A stretch of 33,796 nucleotides of DNA from an uncultured Oscillospiraceae bacterium (lineage in GTDB: Bacteria; Bacillota; Clostridia; Oscillospirales; Acutalibacteraceae), in assembly GCA_900543555.1 (NCBI GenBank), contig UQRL01000029.1:1-33796 (forward strand), in the 5' to 3' direction. Below, piece by piece: positions 7,309 through 14,851 of the stretch. The notes beneath the pieces were generated by a model. It saw only the letters and a list, made by a program, of their open reading frames with translations. It was not told where the DNA came from and searched no databases. How positions within the stretch are numbered: position 1 is the stretch's first letter; each line of letters opens with the position of its first letter. The translations under genes and the position numbers were made by a program.

Positions 7309-7869
7309 TTAAGCGGGGGCGCTGGGGCGGTACTCCATCAGCCAGCAGTCCTCCCACACGCCCTCGTGAAGCTCGTGCTGGGGCAGGAATTTCACCTTGC
7401 GGAAGCCGCAGGCCTCGTAGCAGCGCAGGGCCCGGGGATTGTTGGCGTGGGGGTCCAAGATGACGGCGGCGGCGCCCTCCTCCTGGGTGAGGCGGCGCAG
7501 CACCAGCGCAAGGAACCGCCGGCCTATCTGTTTGCCCCACAGCGCCGGCTCCCCGATAAACTGGTCTATGCCAAAAAGGAGCTCCCCCGGCTGATAGGGG
7601 TAGTGGTACTCCTGGCACAGCTGGGCGTCCAGCTGGTAGATTTGGATGTAGCCCACCGGCGCACCCTCAAACTCCACCAGGCAGCGGCGGGCGCCCTCCT
7701 CGGGGGCGTAGAAGTCCTCTTGGATTTTCTCCGGTGTGTAGGCCATGTCCCGGCCGCCGTAAAACGCCAGCACCTGGGGGTTTCGCATCCAGGTGAGAAG
7801 CAGGGGTGCGTCCTGGGGGCGGAGGGGCCGCACCGCCACCGGGCCCTCCCGCAGGATGAAAGGTTCCAT
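7309..7869 (-). CDS. AAC(6')-Ie-like aminoglycoside 6'-N-acetyltransferase (GNAT), single domain
   Basis: This 186-residue GNAT protein shares long identical blocks, as I remember it, with the acetyltransferase half of the bifunctional Gram-positive enzyme AAC(6')-Ie-APH(2''). These include FYGGRD (36-41), YHYP (88-91), DQFIGEP (102-108), AVILDPH-x-NNPRA (135-147), HELHEG (165-170) and LMEYR (177-181). D102 aligns with the aspartate considered important for catalysis in that enzyme. Such enzymes acetylate the 6'-amino group of aminoglycosides with acetyl-CoA. Here there is no phosphotransferase domain, and base composition matches the neighbours, so it looks like a resident chromosomal gene. 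The start has AAGGAGGTC just upstream and its own consensus-like promoter. Actual drug substrates cannot be read from sequence; a different amine substrate remains possible. Confidence 0.82.
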   Translation of the reverse strand: MEPFILREGPVAVRPLRPQDAPLLLTWMRNPQVLAFYGGRDMAYTPEKIQEDFYAPEEGARRCLVEFEGAPVGYIQIYQLDAQLCQEYHYPYQPGELLFGIDQFIGEPALWGKQIGRRFLALVLRRLTQEEGAAAVILDPHANNPRALRCYEACGFRKVKFLPQHELHEGVWEDCWLMEYRPSAPA

Positions 7870-7900
7870 AGGCTGACCTCCTTACTTGATTTCTGTGTTC

Positions 7901-7929
7901 AGTATAGCACAGCAGGCTTTCCGGCGCAA
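7901..7929 (-). promoter_or_regulatory. Promoter of the AAC(6')-like gene
   Basis: On the minus strand TTGCGC (7929-7924) and TATACT (7906-7901) are spaced by 17 bp, with AAGGAGG and the start codon 20-35 bp downstream. It is divergent from the antiporter promoter. Confidence 0.75.
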
Positions 7930-8024
7930 GGCGCTGCCGGAGAAACGAAACTTTGCAAAAAGACCAGTTTTTTGCTGAAATACTGGAGAAATGGCCGAAA
8001 ACAAGTTCGGTTTCCGTTCTATTC

Positions 8025-8052
8025 TTGCATTTGCAAAAAAGAAGCGTATAAT
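8025..8052 (+). promoter_or_regulatory. Promoter of the antiporter gene
   Basis: TTGCAT (8025-8030) and TATAAT (8047-8052) are spaced by 16 bp, with a 5' leader of about 40 bases before the start at 8102. Confidence 0.75.
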
Positions 8053-8101
8053 AGCACACTGGAGTAATTTTTAACAAATTGTGAAAACAGGAGGGATGGG
8101 C

Positions 8102-9436
8102 ATGGAAGGCGGATATGGGTTCCTGTTGGACCTTGCCTTAATTTTGCTCTCGACAAAGCTGCTGGGGCTTCTCACCCAGCGGTTCCAGCTGCCCCAGGTG
8201 GTGGGCGCGCTGCTGGCCGGCCTCATTTTGGGCCCAGCTGTGTTAAACGTGATTCAAGAGACGGAATTTATCAAAGACACGGCGGAGATAGGTGTCATTG
8301 TGATGATGTTCTGCGCCGGCATGGAAACAGATGTAAACGAGCTGAAGCACAGCGGCAAGGCGGCCTTTATCATTGCCCTCATCGGCGTGCTGGTGCCCAT
8401 TGGCGGCGGCTTTGCCCTGGCCTATTTCTTCAACCAGCCCGGCGTCATCGAATCGGACGCCACCACCCCTGTGTTCCTGCAAAACATGTTCATCGGCGTT
8501 ATCCTCACCGCCACCTCGGTGAGCATTTCCGTGGAGACCCTGAAGGAGCTGGGCAAGCTGAAAACCCGCTCGGGCAACGCCATTTTGGGCGCTGCCATCA
8601 TCGACGACGTGCTGGGCATCATCGCCCTGACCATCATCAGCAGCATGGCCGATTCCAGCGTAAGTATCGGGATTGTGCTGCTGCAGATTTTGGGTTTCTT
8701 CGTCTTTGTGGCGGTGGCAGGCTTCCTGTTCTACAAGTTCTACATCCACTGGGTGGTGAAGGCGGAAAAGGGCATGCACCGCCATGTGATTATCGCCTTT
8801 GTGTTCTGCCTGCTGATGTCCTACATCGCGGAGGTGGCCTTTGGCGTGGCGGATATCACCGGCGCCTTCTGCGCGGGCGTGATTATCTCCATGACCCAGC
8901 GCAGCCAGTACCTCAACTCCAAGTTTGACGTGCTCAGCTACGCCTACCTTTCCCCCCTGTTCTTTGCCAGCATCGGCCTGCAGGTGACTTTGCCGGAGAT
9001 GACCCCGGCCATCGTCTGGTTCTCGGTTCTGCTCATTGTGGTGGCGGTGCTCACCAAGGTGGTGGGCTGCGGCCTGGGCGCCAAGCTGTGCCACTACCAG
9101 AACTACCAGGCGGCCCGCATTGGCGTGGGCATGATTTCCCGGGGCGAGGTGGCCCTGATTGTGGCCAGCAAGGGCATGGCCCTGGGGCTGATGGGCAACA
9201 ACTTCCTGGGGCCGGTGATTTTGATGGTGGTGGCCACCACCATTGTCACCCCCATCCTGTTGAAGTTCGTTTTCCGCTGGGGCCCGGCCAACACGCCCCC
9301 CGTGGAGAAGGGTTTCTCCGAGAACTACGCCCAGCTGGGCGCGCTGCGCAGCGGCATCGGCGTCAAGGAAATGGCGAAAAAGGCCCAGGCGCAGGCCGCC
9401 CAGGAACGGAAGGCCTCTTCCAAGAAAACAAAATAA
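8102..9436 (+). CDS. CPA2-family cation/proton antiporter (NapA/KefB-like membrane domain)
   Basis: The 444-residue protein is a multi-pass membrane transporter of the monovalent cation:proton antiporter-2 family, which exchanges Na+ or K+ for protons. The first helix pair with LTQRFQLPQVVGALLAGLILGP is characteristic. The ion-binding motif AAIIDDVLG places the paired aspartates at residues 168-169. About 11-12 hydrophobic segments fill residues 8-395. The C-terminus is a short alanine/lysine-rich tail; there is no RCK (TrkA-N) regulatory domain as in KefB or KefC. The start at 8102 is preferred over GTG 8081 and ATG 8096 because AGGAGGG lies seven bases before it. It is monocistronic, between its own promoter and a very strong terminator. 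Which cation it carries is not decidable here. Confidence 0.9.
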   Translation: MEGGYGFLLDLALILLSTKLLGLLTQRFQLPQVVGALLAGLILGPAVLNVIQETEFIKDTAEIGVIVMMFCAGMETDVNELKHSGKAAFIIALIGVLVPIGGGFALAYFFNQPGVIESDATTPVFLQNMFIGVILTATSVSISVETLKELGKLKTRSGNAILGAAIIDDVLGIIALTIISSMADSSVSIGIVLLQILGFFVFVAVAGFLFYKFYIHWVVKAEKGMHRHVIIAFVFCLLMSYIAEVAFGVADITGAFCAGVIISMTQRSQYLNSKFDVLSYAYLSPLFFASIGLQVTLPEMTPAIVWFSVLLIVVAVLTKVVGCGLGAKLCHYQNYQAARIGVGMISRGEVALIVASKGMALGLMGNNFLGPVILMVVATTIVTPILLKFVFRWGPANTPPVEKGFSENYAQLGALRSGIGVKEMAKKAQAQAAQERKASSKKTK

Positions 9437-9758
9437 AGTTCCGGCCTTGCCGGAAAACAAGGGCCCGGGCACTGCCCGGGCCCTTGTTTTCCCATTCATC
9501 CAGCGGCGGCTCCCCCTCTAGGAAAGTGAACAGGGTCCGGCAGCTCCGGCAGTAATAGGTGATGGGCGGGTCCTGGGCAAAAAATCCCATGAGAAAAACC
9601 CTTCCCAGCGCGATACCCCGTTTTTCTCGACGCCGGAGGGGGTGACAAGGCCCCTTTTCAGAGGGCCCCCCTCCCGGAAGCCAGTACACACCGCGGCCCC
9701 CGGGGGCCAGCAAGACGCCGTTTTCCATTTCCTTCCCGCAGCGCCCCTTCTGTCCACA
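9363..9758 (-). pseudogene. Degenerate zinc-ribbon protein remnant (DUF6487-like)
   Basis: The minus-strand frame contains CGKEMENGVL, GRGVYWLPGGG, KRGIALGR and YYCRSCRTLFTF in the order I recall for small DUF6487-type proteins, which begin with CPxCGKEM and end with YxCxxC. Here the N-terminal pair is spaced CGQKGRC instead of CxxC, and there is no start codon with a ribosome site before it. The first in-frame ATG (9728) would remove both N-terminal cysteines. At the other end no stop follows the YYCRSC block: the frame runs on through the antiporter's terminator hairpin and overlaps the antiporter 3' end before stopping at 9363. These features suggest a decayed gene. It could instead be expressed from an unrecognised start. 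It lies directly downstream of the dehydrogenase gene. Confidence 0.5.
9439..9490. terminator. Two stacked hairpins, the second a 17-bp perfect stem terminator
   Basis: TTCCGGC/GCCGGAA (9439-9455) starts three bases after the antiporter stop. It abuts a perfect 17-bp inverted repeat, 9454-9470 against 9474-9490, with a three-base loop; its arms begin with A4 and end with T4. The symmetry allows termination in both directions. Confidence 0.88.
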
Positions 9759-9810
9759 GGGGCTTTTTCCCTTCCATGAGAAAGGCCCCTCTTTTTGGAA
9801 AAGCAGCGTG

Positions 9811-10572
9811 TCAGACCTCGGTAAACTCCATCATAAGCCCGTTGGGAAGAAGCTTGGAGAGAACGTGGTAGAACTTGTAAAAGGCCCCCTTGGTGTAGGT
9901 CATCTTCCCACGTTTAGCCGCCCGCAAAGAGCCCTCCGCCACCTCCCGGGGGTCCACCCGGGGCAGCTTGTCAATCAGGCGGGATTTCCCCTCGGGTACG
10001 CCCGCCACGTTCCAGAAGGCCGTGTCCATGGGGCCGGGGCACACGGCGCACACCCGAATGCCCCTGGGCCGCAGCTCCTCGTGAAGCGCTTTGGAAAAGG
10101 CGGATACATAGGCCTTGGTGGCGCAGTAGACAGTCATCCGGGGGGTGGGGGCAAAGGCGGCAATGGAGGCGATGTTCAGCACCAGGCTGTCATCCAGCAT
10201 ATAGGGAAGGCACAGCCGGGTGATGCCCGTCAGGGCGCGGCAGTTCAGGTCCACCATGCCGGTCTGGGATTCCCGGTTGGAGGTAAAAAAGTCGGTGCAC
10301 TTGCCATAGCCCGCGTTGTTTACCAGTACCTTGATCTCCGGCTGGTTTTCCTTTAAGAGCTTTTCAAAAATTTCCAGGCTCTCCTCCTCTCCCAGGTCCA
10401 GGGAGATGGCGGCGATGGTCTTGTCCGGGTGCTCTTGGGCAATTTCCTTTAATAGCTCTTTGCGGCGTGCCACCAGCCAAAAGGCGTCCACGCTGGGATA
10501 TTGATTGATGATTGCGTTGATGTATTCCTTTCCGAGCCCGCTGGAGGCCCCGGTGATGACGGCAGTTACCAT
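9811..10572 (-). CDS. Short-chain dehydrogenase/reductase (SDR family, NAD(P)-dependent)
   Basis: The 253-residue classical SDR has the cofactor loop TGASSGLG (residues 7-14), NNAG (85-88), and the catalytic set N110, S136, Y149 and K153 (in LN, IAS and YCATK). The PGPMDT segment lies after the active site. LVARRKELL after the second strand carries arginines that suggest NADP(H) preference. The last 35 residues (KMTYTKGAFYKFYHVLSKLLP) are hydrophobic and basic, as in SDRs annotated as DltE/YqjQ-like, possibly membrane-associated. The substrate is unknown. AGAAAGGGG precedes the start, and a strong promoter sits 45 bp upstream, divergent from the YcxB-like gene. Confidence 0.9.
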   Translation of the reverse strand: MVTAVITGASSGLGKEYINAIINQYPSVDAFWLVARRKELLKEIAQEHPDKTIAAISLDLGEEESLEIFEKLLKENQPEIKVLVNNAGYGKCTDFFTSNRESQTGMVDLNCRALTGITRLCLPYMLDDSLVLNIASIAAFAPTPRMTVYCATKAYVSAFSKALHEELRPRGIRVCAVCPGPMDTAFWNVAGVPEGKSRLIDKLPRVDPREVAEGSLRAAKRGKMTYTKGAFYKFYHVLSKLLPNGLMMEFTEV

Positions 10573-10616
10573 GGAAGGACCGGCCCCTTTCTGAAAAAAG
10601 CAGTGTTCTACCTTGT

Positions 10617-10645
10617 ATTGTACCCCCTTCCCGGCGGCCCGTCAA
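10617..10645 (-). promoter_or_regulatory. Promoter of the SDR gene
   Basis: On the minus strand TTGACG (10645-10640) and TACAAT (10622-10617) are spaced by exactly 17 bp. Confidence 0.8.
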
Positions 10646-10693
10646 TGTGGGAGCCGGGCAGAGAGTTCATAATTTTTTTGGAATTTTCTGCTG

Positions 10694-10720
10694 TTGTCCC
10701 CGGCGAGTTTGTGTTATAAT
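10694..10720 (+). promoter_or_regulatory. Extended -10 promoter of the YcxB-like gene
   Basis: TATAAT (10715-10720) is preceded by TGT, forming an extended -10 element. The nearest -35-like box, TTGTCC (10694-10699), is at a short 15-bp spacing, so recognition would rest mainly on the extended -10. Confidence 0.65.
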
Positions 10721-10786
10721 GACTACAACCCTGCGTTTGGGGGCTTTCCCCAGAGCGATGAGAACACATAAAGGACGGATGTAATT

Positions 10787-12085
10787 GTGAAGCACACCAG
10801 ATGGACAGCGGCGCTTCTGGCGCTGGCGCTTGTGCTCTCCCTGCCTTTTACGGCGGCGGCAGAGACCTTTTCGACGGAGGACTTTTCCCTGGAGATCCCC
10901 GAGGGGATGTACACGTTCACCCCGTCCACTCCGGTGGACGACCCCTCTTGGGCGTTGGCGGGAGTGGCCGATGCCCAGGGTAAGCTGGAGGAGTACCGGG
11001 ATATGGGCGGCGTTGTGGAGATGGTCTCTGAGGATGGCGAGACCTCGATCCTGCTGACCCAGTCCACCACGGACGATTCAGAGAGCATCTTTAACCTGGA
11101 GGACCTGACCGAGGAGGAGCAGGCCGAGTTCCTGGACGGGCTGGCTCAGACCAAGACCGATGAGATCCAGCTGGAAAAGAGCTATGTGGAGATCAACGGG
11201 CGCCTCTTCTACCGCATTCGGTTCGAGGGCGTCTATCAGGAGATGGGATATAACGAGCTGCTGTACGGCACCATCATCAACGGGTACTCCTTAAATTTGG
11301 ATACCTATGGCAATTTGGACCCCGTCAGCCAGGAGACGGAGGATTTGATGGTTTCCATTGCGGAAACCATCACCTTCCCAGAGATCCTGGAAAAGCCGGA
11401 GATCACCCCCCAGGATACCACCCAGGCCCTGGTCACTGTGGGGCTGCTGGTGGTTTTGATCCTGGTGTTCCTGGCGCCGCTTATCTACTTCCCCATCCGC
11501 AACAAGCGGGACAAAAAGCAGAAGGCCCTCTTGACCGAGCGCCTGACGGAATACCACAAGACCCACGGCAACAACGAGACCATCGCCGGAGAGCTGCTGT
11601 TTGCCAACTCTACAGAGTGCACCAAGGAGGCCATCCACACCTTCAGCATCTACCAGGCCTACATCAAAAACCTGGGGACCCTGGTGGTGGGCGCGCTGCT
11701 GTGCTTGGTCACCCTGGTGATCTCCTTCCTGGTGGACGCGGAGTGGTGGCTGAAGCTGCTCACCTTTGGCGTAGTGGTTTACTACGGCTATAAGATTGTC
11801 AGCGCCCCCCATACCCTGGAGAAGATCCAGCGCCGGGTGTTCGACCGGGGCGTTTCCTCCACGGCCCATTACGCGTTCTATGACGAGGCTTTCCGCGTTT
11901 CGGGAATCCAGTCTGCCAGCGTGTTCCCCTATTTCCAAATCGTGGACGTGCGCAAGCACGGGCACTATATCTATCTCTATTACGGCCCGGAGAACGCTTA
12001 CATGGTGGACCAGTTTGGCTTCTCCAAGGGAGAGTTCAGCGACTTTGTCAAATTTATCTCGGAAAAGACCGGGAAGAAGCTGTAA
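10787..12085 (+). CDS. Secreted-ectodomain membrane protein with C-terminal YcxB-like domain
   Basis: The 432-residue protein has a signal peptide (residues 1-25, AAA/ET) and an acidic ectodomain to about residue 210 with no family I can name. A transmembrane helix spans about 213-236, followed by a basic stop-transfer NKRDKKQK, a cytoplasmic linker, and a helical hairpin at about 296-338. A terminal domain (about 355-428) contains HYAFYDEAFRVSG, FPYFQIVDV, YIYLYYGPENAYMVD and FSDFVKFISEKTG; this is the pattern of the YcxB-like family, whose function is unknown. YcxB proteins normally consist only of the helical hairpin plus this domain, so the added exported half is unusual. The start is GTG at 10787, nine bases after AAGGACGG. 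It is followed at 13 bp by the nucleosidase gene. Confidence 0.8.
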   Translation: MKHTRWTAALLALALVLSLPFTAAAETFSTEDFSLEIPEGMYTFTPSTPVDDPSWALAGVADAQGKLEEYRDMGGVVEMVSEDGETSILLTQSTTDDSESIFNLEDLTEEEQAEFLDGLAQTKTDEIQLEKSYVEINGRLFYRIRFEGVYQEMGYNELLYGTIINGYSLNLDTYGNLDPVSQETEDLMVSIAETITFPEILEKPEITPQDTTQALVTVGLLVVLILVFLAPLIYFPIRNKRDKKQKALLTERLTEYHKTHGNNETIAGELLFANSTECTKEAIHTFSIYQAYIKNLGTLVVGALLCLVTLVISFLVDAEWWLKLLTFGVVVYYGYKIVSAPHTLEKIQRRVFDRGVSSTAHYAFYDEAFRVSGIQSASVFPYFQIVDVRKHGHYIYLYYGPENAYMVDQFGFSKGEFSDFVKFISEKTGKKL

Positions 12086-12098
12086 GGAGGCATGCCAC

Positions 12099-12812
12099 AT
12101 GAACCAACAGCCCATCGGCATCATTGGCGCCATGAAAATGGAAGTGGACGCCATTCTGGCCGCCATGGAGGGCAAGCGGCAGGAGGTCCATGGGAGCATG
12201 GCGTTCACAGCGGGCACCCTTTCCGGCGTACCCTGCGTGGCTGTTCAGTGCTCGCCTGGCAAGGTGAACGCCGCCCTGTGCACCCAGGCTTTGGTGGACT
12301 TTTTCAGTCCCCGCCTGGTGCTGAACCTGGGCGTGGCCGGCGGCATTGGAGAGGGCGTCCACATTGGGGACGTGGTCATTGCCACCGCCTGTGTGGAGTA
12401 CGACTTTGACACCTCGGCCCTGGACCAGTGGCCCGCGGGCCAGCTGACCCTTCCCGGCCGGGAGGGGCCCGTGCGGTTCCTGCCCTGTGAGGAGGGGCTG
12501 GCGAAGGCCCTGGCCGCCGCCGGGGAGGACCTGTACGGCCGGGCGCACCTGGGGGTGGTTGCCACGGGGGACAAGTTCGTGGCAGACCCCGCAGTGGGGG
12601 AGTGGCTGCAAAAGGAGTTTGGCGCCCTGGCCTGCGAGATGGAGGGCGGGGCCATCGCTCACGCCTGCCTGGTGAACCAGGTGCCTTGCGCCGTGCTGCG
12701 GACTATCTCTGACAACGCCCACGACAGCGAGACGGTGGACTTTGTGACCTTCGCCCAGGGCTCGGCCCAGAAGGCCCAGGAGCTTTTGCGGAAGGTCCTG
12801 CCCCGGCTGTGA
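12099..12812 (+). CDS. mtnN: 5'-methylthioadenosine/S-adenosylhomocysteine nucleosidase
   Basis: This enzyme hydrolyses MTA and SAH to adenine and the thioribose, clearing SAM by-products and feeding methionine salvage. The 237-residue protein has the family length. GIIGAMKMEVDAI places the general-acid region glutamate at residue 15. NLGVAGGI, the CEMEGGAIAHAC ribose-binding block with E182, and RTISDNA with catalytic D205 are all present. The start follows TAAGGAGG closely. It is probably co-transcribed with the membrane protein before it and the cyclase-family gene eight bases after it. No luxS or mtnK is visible nearby. Confidence 0.94.
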   Translation: MNQQPIGIIGAMKMEVDAILAAMEGKRQEVHGSMAFTAGTLSGVPCVAVQCSPGKVNAALCTQALVDFFSPRLVLNLGVAGGIGEGVHIGDVVIATACVEYDFDTSALDQWPAGQLTLPGREGPVRFLPCEEGLAKALAAAGEDLYGRAHLGVVATGDKFVADPAVGEWLQKEFGALACEMEGGAIAHACLVNQVPCAVLRTISDNAHDSETVDFVTFAQGSAQKAQELLRKVLPRL

Positions 12813-12820
12813 GGTGAGCC

Positions 12821-13405
12821 ATGAAGATCTATGACATTTCCCGAGAGGTGTTTTCCGCCCGGGTGTTTCCCGGCGACCCGGTGCCCGGCTTTCAGCCTGT
12901 GCTGGAGCTGGAGAAGGGGGCGCCCTGCAGCCTGACCCAGCTCTCCCTGGGCAGCCACAGCGCCACCCACATGGACGCTCCCAGCCATTTTCTTCCGGGG
13001 GGGAGAACCATCGACCAGGTGGAGCTCTCCCGGTGCGTGGGCCCCTGCCGGGTGCTTGAGGCCCGTGGCCATTTAAGCGGCGCATGGGCCCGGGCCGTGA
13101 TGGGCACCGGCGCCAAGCGGGTGCTTCTCAAGGGGGAGGTGGAGATCTCCCTGGAGGCCGCGGAGGAGTGGGCCAAGGGCGGACTGCTGCTTCTGGGCGT
13201 AGAAGGCATGACCGTGGGGCCCATGAGCGATCCCGGCCCGGTGCACCGGGCCCTTTTGGGGGCCGAGGTGGCCATTTTGGAGAGCTGCGACTTGAGCCAG
13301 GTGCCGCAGGGCGGATATTTCCTGGTGGCGCAGCCCCTGCGCTATGGCGGACTGGATGGGGCCCAGGTGCGGCCCCTGCTGTTAGAGGGCATTGATATCC
13401 GGTAA
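12821..13405 (+). CDS. Cyclase-family metal-dependent hydrolase (kynurenine formamidase-like)
   Basis: The 194-residue protein belongs to the cyclase/KynB family, zinc or manganese enzymes hydrolysing N-formyl or cyclic amide/ester bonds. The metal signature appears as SHSATHMDAPSHF, near residues 45-57, matching HxGTHxDxPxHF with S-A replacing G. The DISREV start, FPGDP, and the late LLGVEGMTVGP segment agree with the family. Substrates vary widely among members. No tryptophan-degradation genes are close, so kynurenine formamidase activity is not supported by context. It is coupled closely behind the MTA/SAH nucleosidase. Confidence 0.85.
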   Translation: MKIYDISREVFSARVFPGDPVPGFQPVLELEKGAPCSLTQLSLGSHSATHMDAPSHFLPGGRTIDQVELSRCVGPCRVLEARGHLSGAWARAVMGTGAKRVLLKGEVEISLEAAEEWAKGGLLLLGVEGMTVGPMSDPGPVHRALLGAEVAILESCDLSQVPQGGYFLVAQPLRYGGLDGAQVRPLLLEGIDIR

Positions 13406-13419
13406 GTGATGAAAAACGG

Positions 13420-13445
13420 GGGAGGGTCTGTGGCTCTCCCTTTTT
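13420..13445 (+). terminator. Terminator after the cyclase-family gene
   Basis: GGGAG (13420-13424) pairs with CTCCC (13436-13440), followed by T5 (13441-13445). The stem is short; it separates this operon from the GNAT gene at 13471. Confidence 0.6.
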
Positions 13446-13470
13446 CCAGGCATAGAGAAAGGAGAAGGCG

Positions 13471-14178
13471 ATGGACGCGCTGCAAAAAGCCAGAGAGTAT
13501 TTGGAGCGGGACCCCCTGCTGTATATGGATATGCTGGGCCCCTTGGACCGGGGTATGGTGGAGGTGGTCTCCTTGCGGGAGGACGGCTTGCTGCTGTACA
13601 ACGGCCCGGGAGAGGCATTCATGCTGGCGGCGGACAGCTTGGAGGCAGGGAAGGCCCTGTGCGCCGGCGTGGAGGCCATGGAGATTGCCACGGCCCACGA
13701 CGGGGAGACGGGGGCCTTCCTCCGGGACCGGTATCACCTGCCGGATCTGCGGGGCTGCACCCAGGCGGCCTATCTGGAAAAAGAGCCCCTTCCCGTGCCC
13801 CCGGGGTTTGAGATCCGCCCCCTGGGGGAGGAGTTCTTTTCTTTGATCCTGGAGAACTACCACTCTTTCACCGACCCGGAGTACATCCACAAGCGCATCG
13901 CCGCCGGGGTGATGCACGGGGCCTTTCAAAAGGGGGAGCTGCTGGGCTTTATCGGCATGCACTCTGAGGGCAGCGTGGGTATGCTGGAGGTGCTGCCCCA
14001 GCACCGGCGCAAGGGGGCTGCCACCGCCCTGATGGCCTTTATGACCAATTTCTGCCTGGAACGGGGATGGGTGCCCTTCTCCCAGATCTTCCACGGGAAC
14101 GAGGCCTCTCTGGCGCTGCACCGCCGGCTGGGCTGGGCCCTGAGCCAACGCCCCCTGTATTGGGTCATGCCAGAGTGA
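13471..14178 (+). CDS. GNAT family N-acetyltransferase
   Basis: The 235-residue protein has an N-terminal half (about 1-110) without a recognised family and a C-terminal GNAT domain. The domain contains the acetyl-CoA-binding strand and loop MLEVLPQHRRKGAATALMAF (Q/R-x2-G-x-A type) and the ending NEASLALHRRLGW. The layout resembles GCN5-related proteins with a nonconserved N-terminal domain (FR47-like). The substrate cannot be inferred. The start follows AGAAAGGAG by seven bases. Confidence 0.85.
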   Translation: MDALQKAREYLERDPLLYMDMLGPLDRGMVEVVSLREDGLLLYNGPGEAFMLAADSLEAGKALCAGVEAMEIATAHDGETGAFLRDRYHLPDLRGCTQAAYLEKEPLPVPPGFEIRPLGEEFFSLILENYHSFTDPEYIHKRIAAGVMHGAFQKGELLGFIGMHSEGSVGMLEVLPQHRRKGAATALMAFMTNFCLERGWVPFSQIFHGNEASLALHRRLGWALSQRPLYWVMPE

Positions 14179-14191
14179 GCGAAGATTTAAC

Positions 14192-14220
14192 TTGACAGGG
14201 GCCGCGCCGTTGGATATGCT
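14192..14220 (+). promoter_or_regulatory. Promoter of the flavodoxin-like gene
   Basis: Consensus TTGACA (14192-14197), 17-bp spacer and TATGCT (14215-14220), 41 bp before the start at 14261. Because it lies in frame with the gene, it also argues against any earlier translation start. Confidence 0.75.
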
Positions 14221-14260
14221 GGAGAAAAGGGTCTTGCCCGCCTGGAAGGGGAGCGATGTT

Positions 14261-14782
14261 ATGAGAACGCTGGTCATTTACTATTCCAAAACAGGCTTCG
14301 CCAAGCGCTACGCCCAGTGGCTGGAGGAGGACCTCGCCTGCCGCTGCGTCCCCTTTTCCCAGCGGGACAGCGTGGACCTGGCCGCCTATGACAAGGTGGT
14401 GTTCGGCTCCAGCGTCCACGCCGGGGGCATCCGCAAGCTGGGGTGGTTCAAAAAGCAGCTGCCCCGGCTGCGGGGCAAGCGGCTGGCGGTGTTTTTCACC
14501 GGGGCCATGCCTCCCGAGGAGCACACCGTGGAGCAGTGCGTGGCCCAGAACCTGACCCCGGAAGAGAGGCGGCAGGTGCGGGCATTCTACCTGTGGGGCG
14601 GCCTGAACTACGAGGCCATGGGCCCCGTGGACAAGTGGATGATGGGCGTATTCCGCAAAATGCTGGCCGGGAAAAAGGATCCCTCCCCAGAGGACCGGAT
14701 GGCCGCCCAGATGGTGGCCTCCTCTTATGATAAGGCGGAGCGCAAGTACCTGGAGCCCCTGGAGGAATACCTGCGGGGATGA
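14261..14782 (+). CDS. Flavodoxin-domain protein (HemG/Flavodoxin_5-like)
   Basis: The 173-residue protein starts with TLVIYYSKTGFAKRYAQWL, the FMN phosphate-binding loop of the flavodoxin fold. It continues with YDKVVFGSSVHAGGI and RLAVFFTGAM, as in the flavodoxin family that includes menaquinone-linked protoporphyrinogen oxidase HemG. No other haem genes are nearby, so a general redox role is safer. The ATG at 14261 is chosen because AAGGGGAG lies about eight bases before it and a consensus promoter lies just upstream. It is monocistronic. Confidence 0.85.
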   Translation: MRTLVIYYSKTGFAKRYAQWLEEDLACRCVPFSQRDSVDLAAYDKVVFGSSVHAGGIRKLGWFKKQLPRLRGKRLAVFFTGAMPPEEHTVEQCVAQNLTPEERRQVRAFYLWGGLNYEAMGPVDKWMMGVFRKMLAGKKDPSPEDRMAAQMVASSYDKAERKYLEPLEEYLRG

Positions 14783-14810
14783 GGCTTCTCCCCCTGGAAC
14801 AAAAAGAAAG

Positions 14811-14834
14811 GCCGCCCAAAAGGGCGGCTTTTTT
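14811..14834. terminator. Strong bidirectional terminator between flavodoxin gene and lexA
   Basis: GCCGCCC (14811-14817), AAAA loop, GGGCGGC (14822-14828) and T6 (14829-14834). The A-rich left flank lets it serve the convergent lexA as well. Confidence 0.9.
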
Positions 14835-14851
14835 CACAGGCTGGCGTTTTT

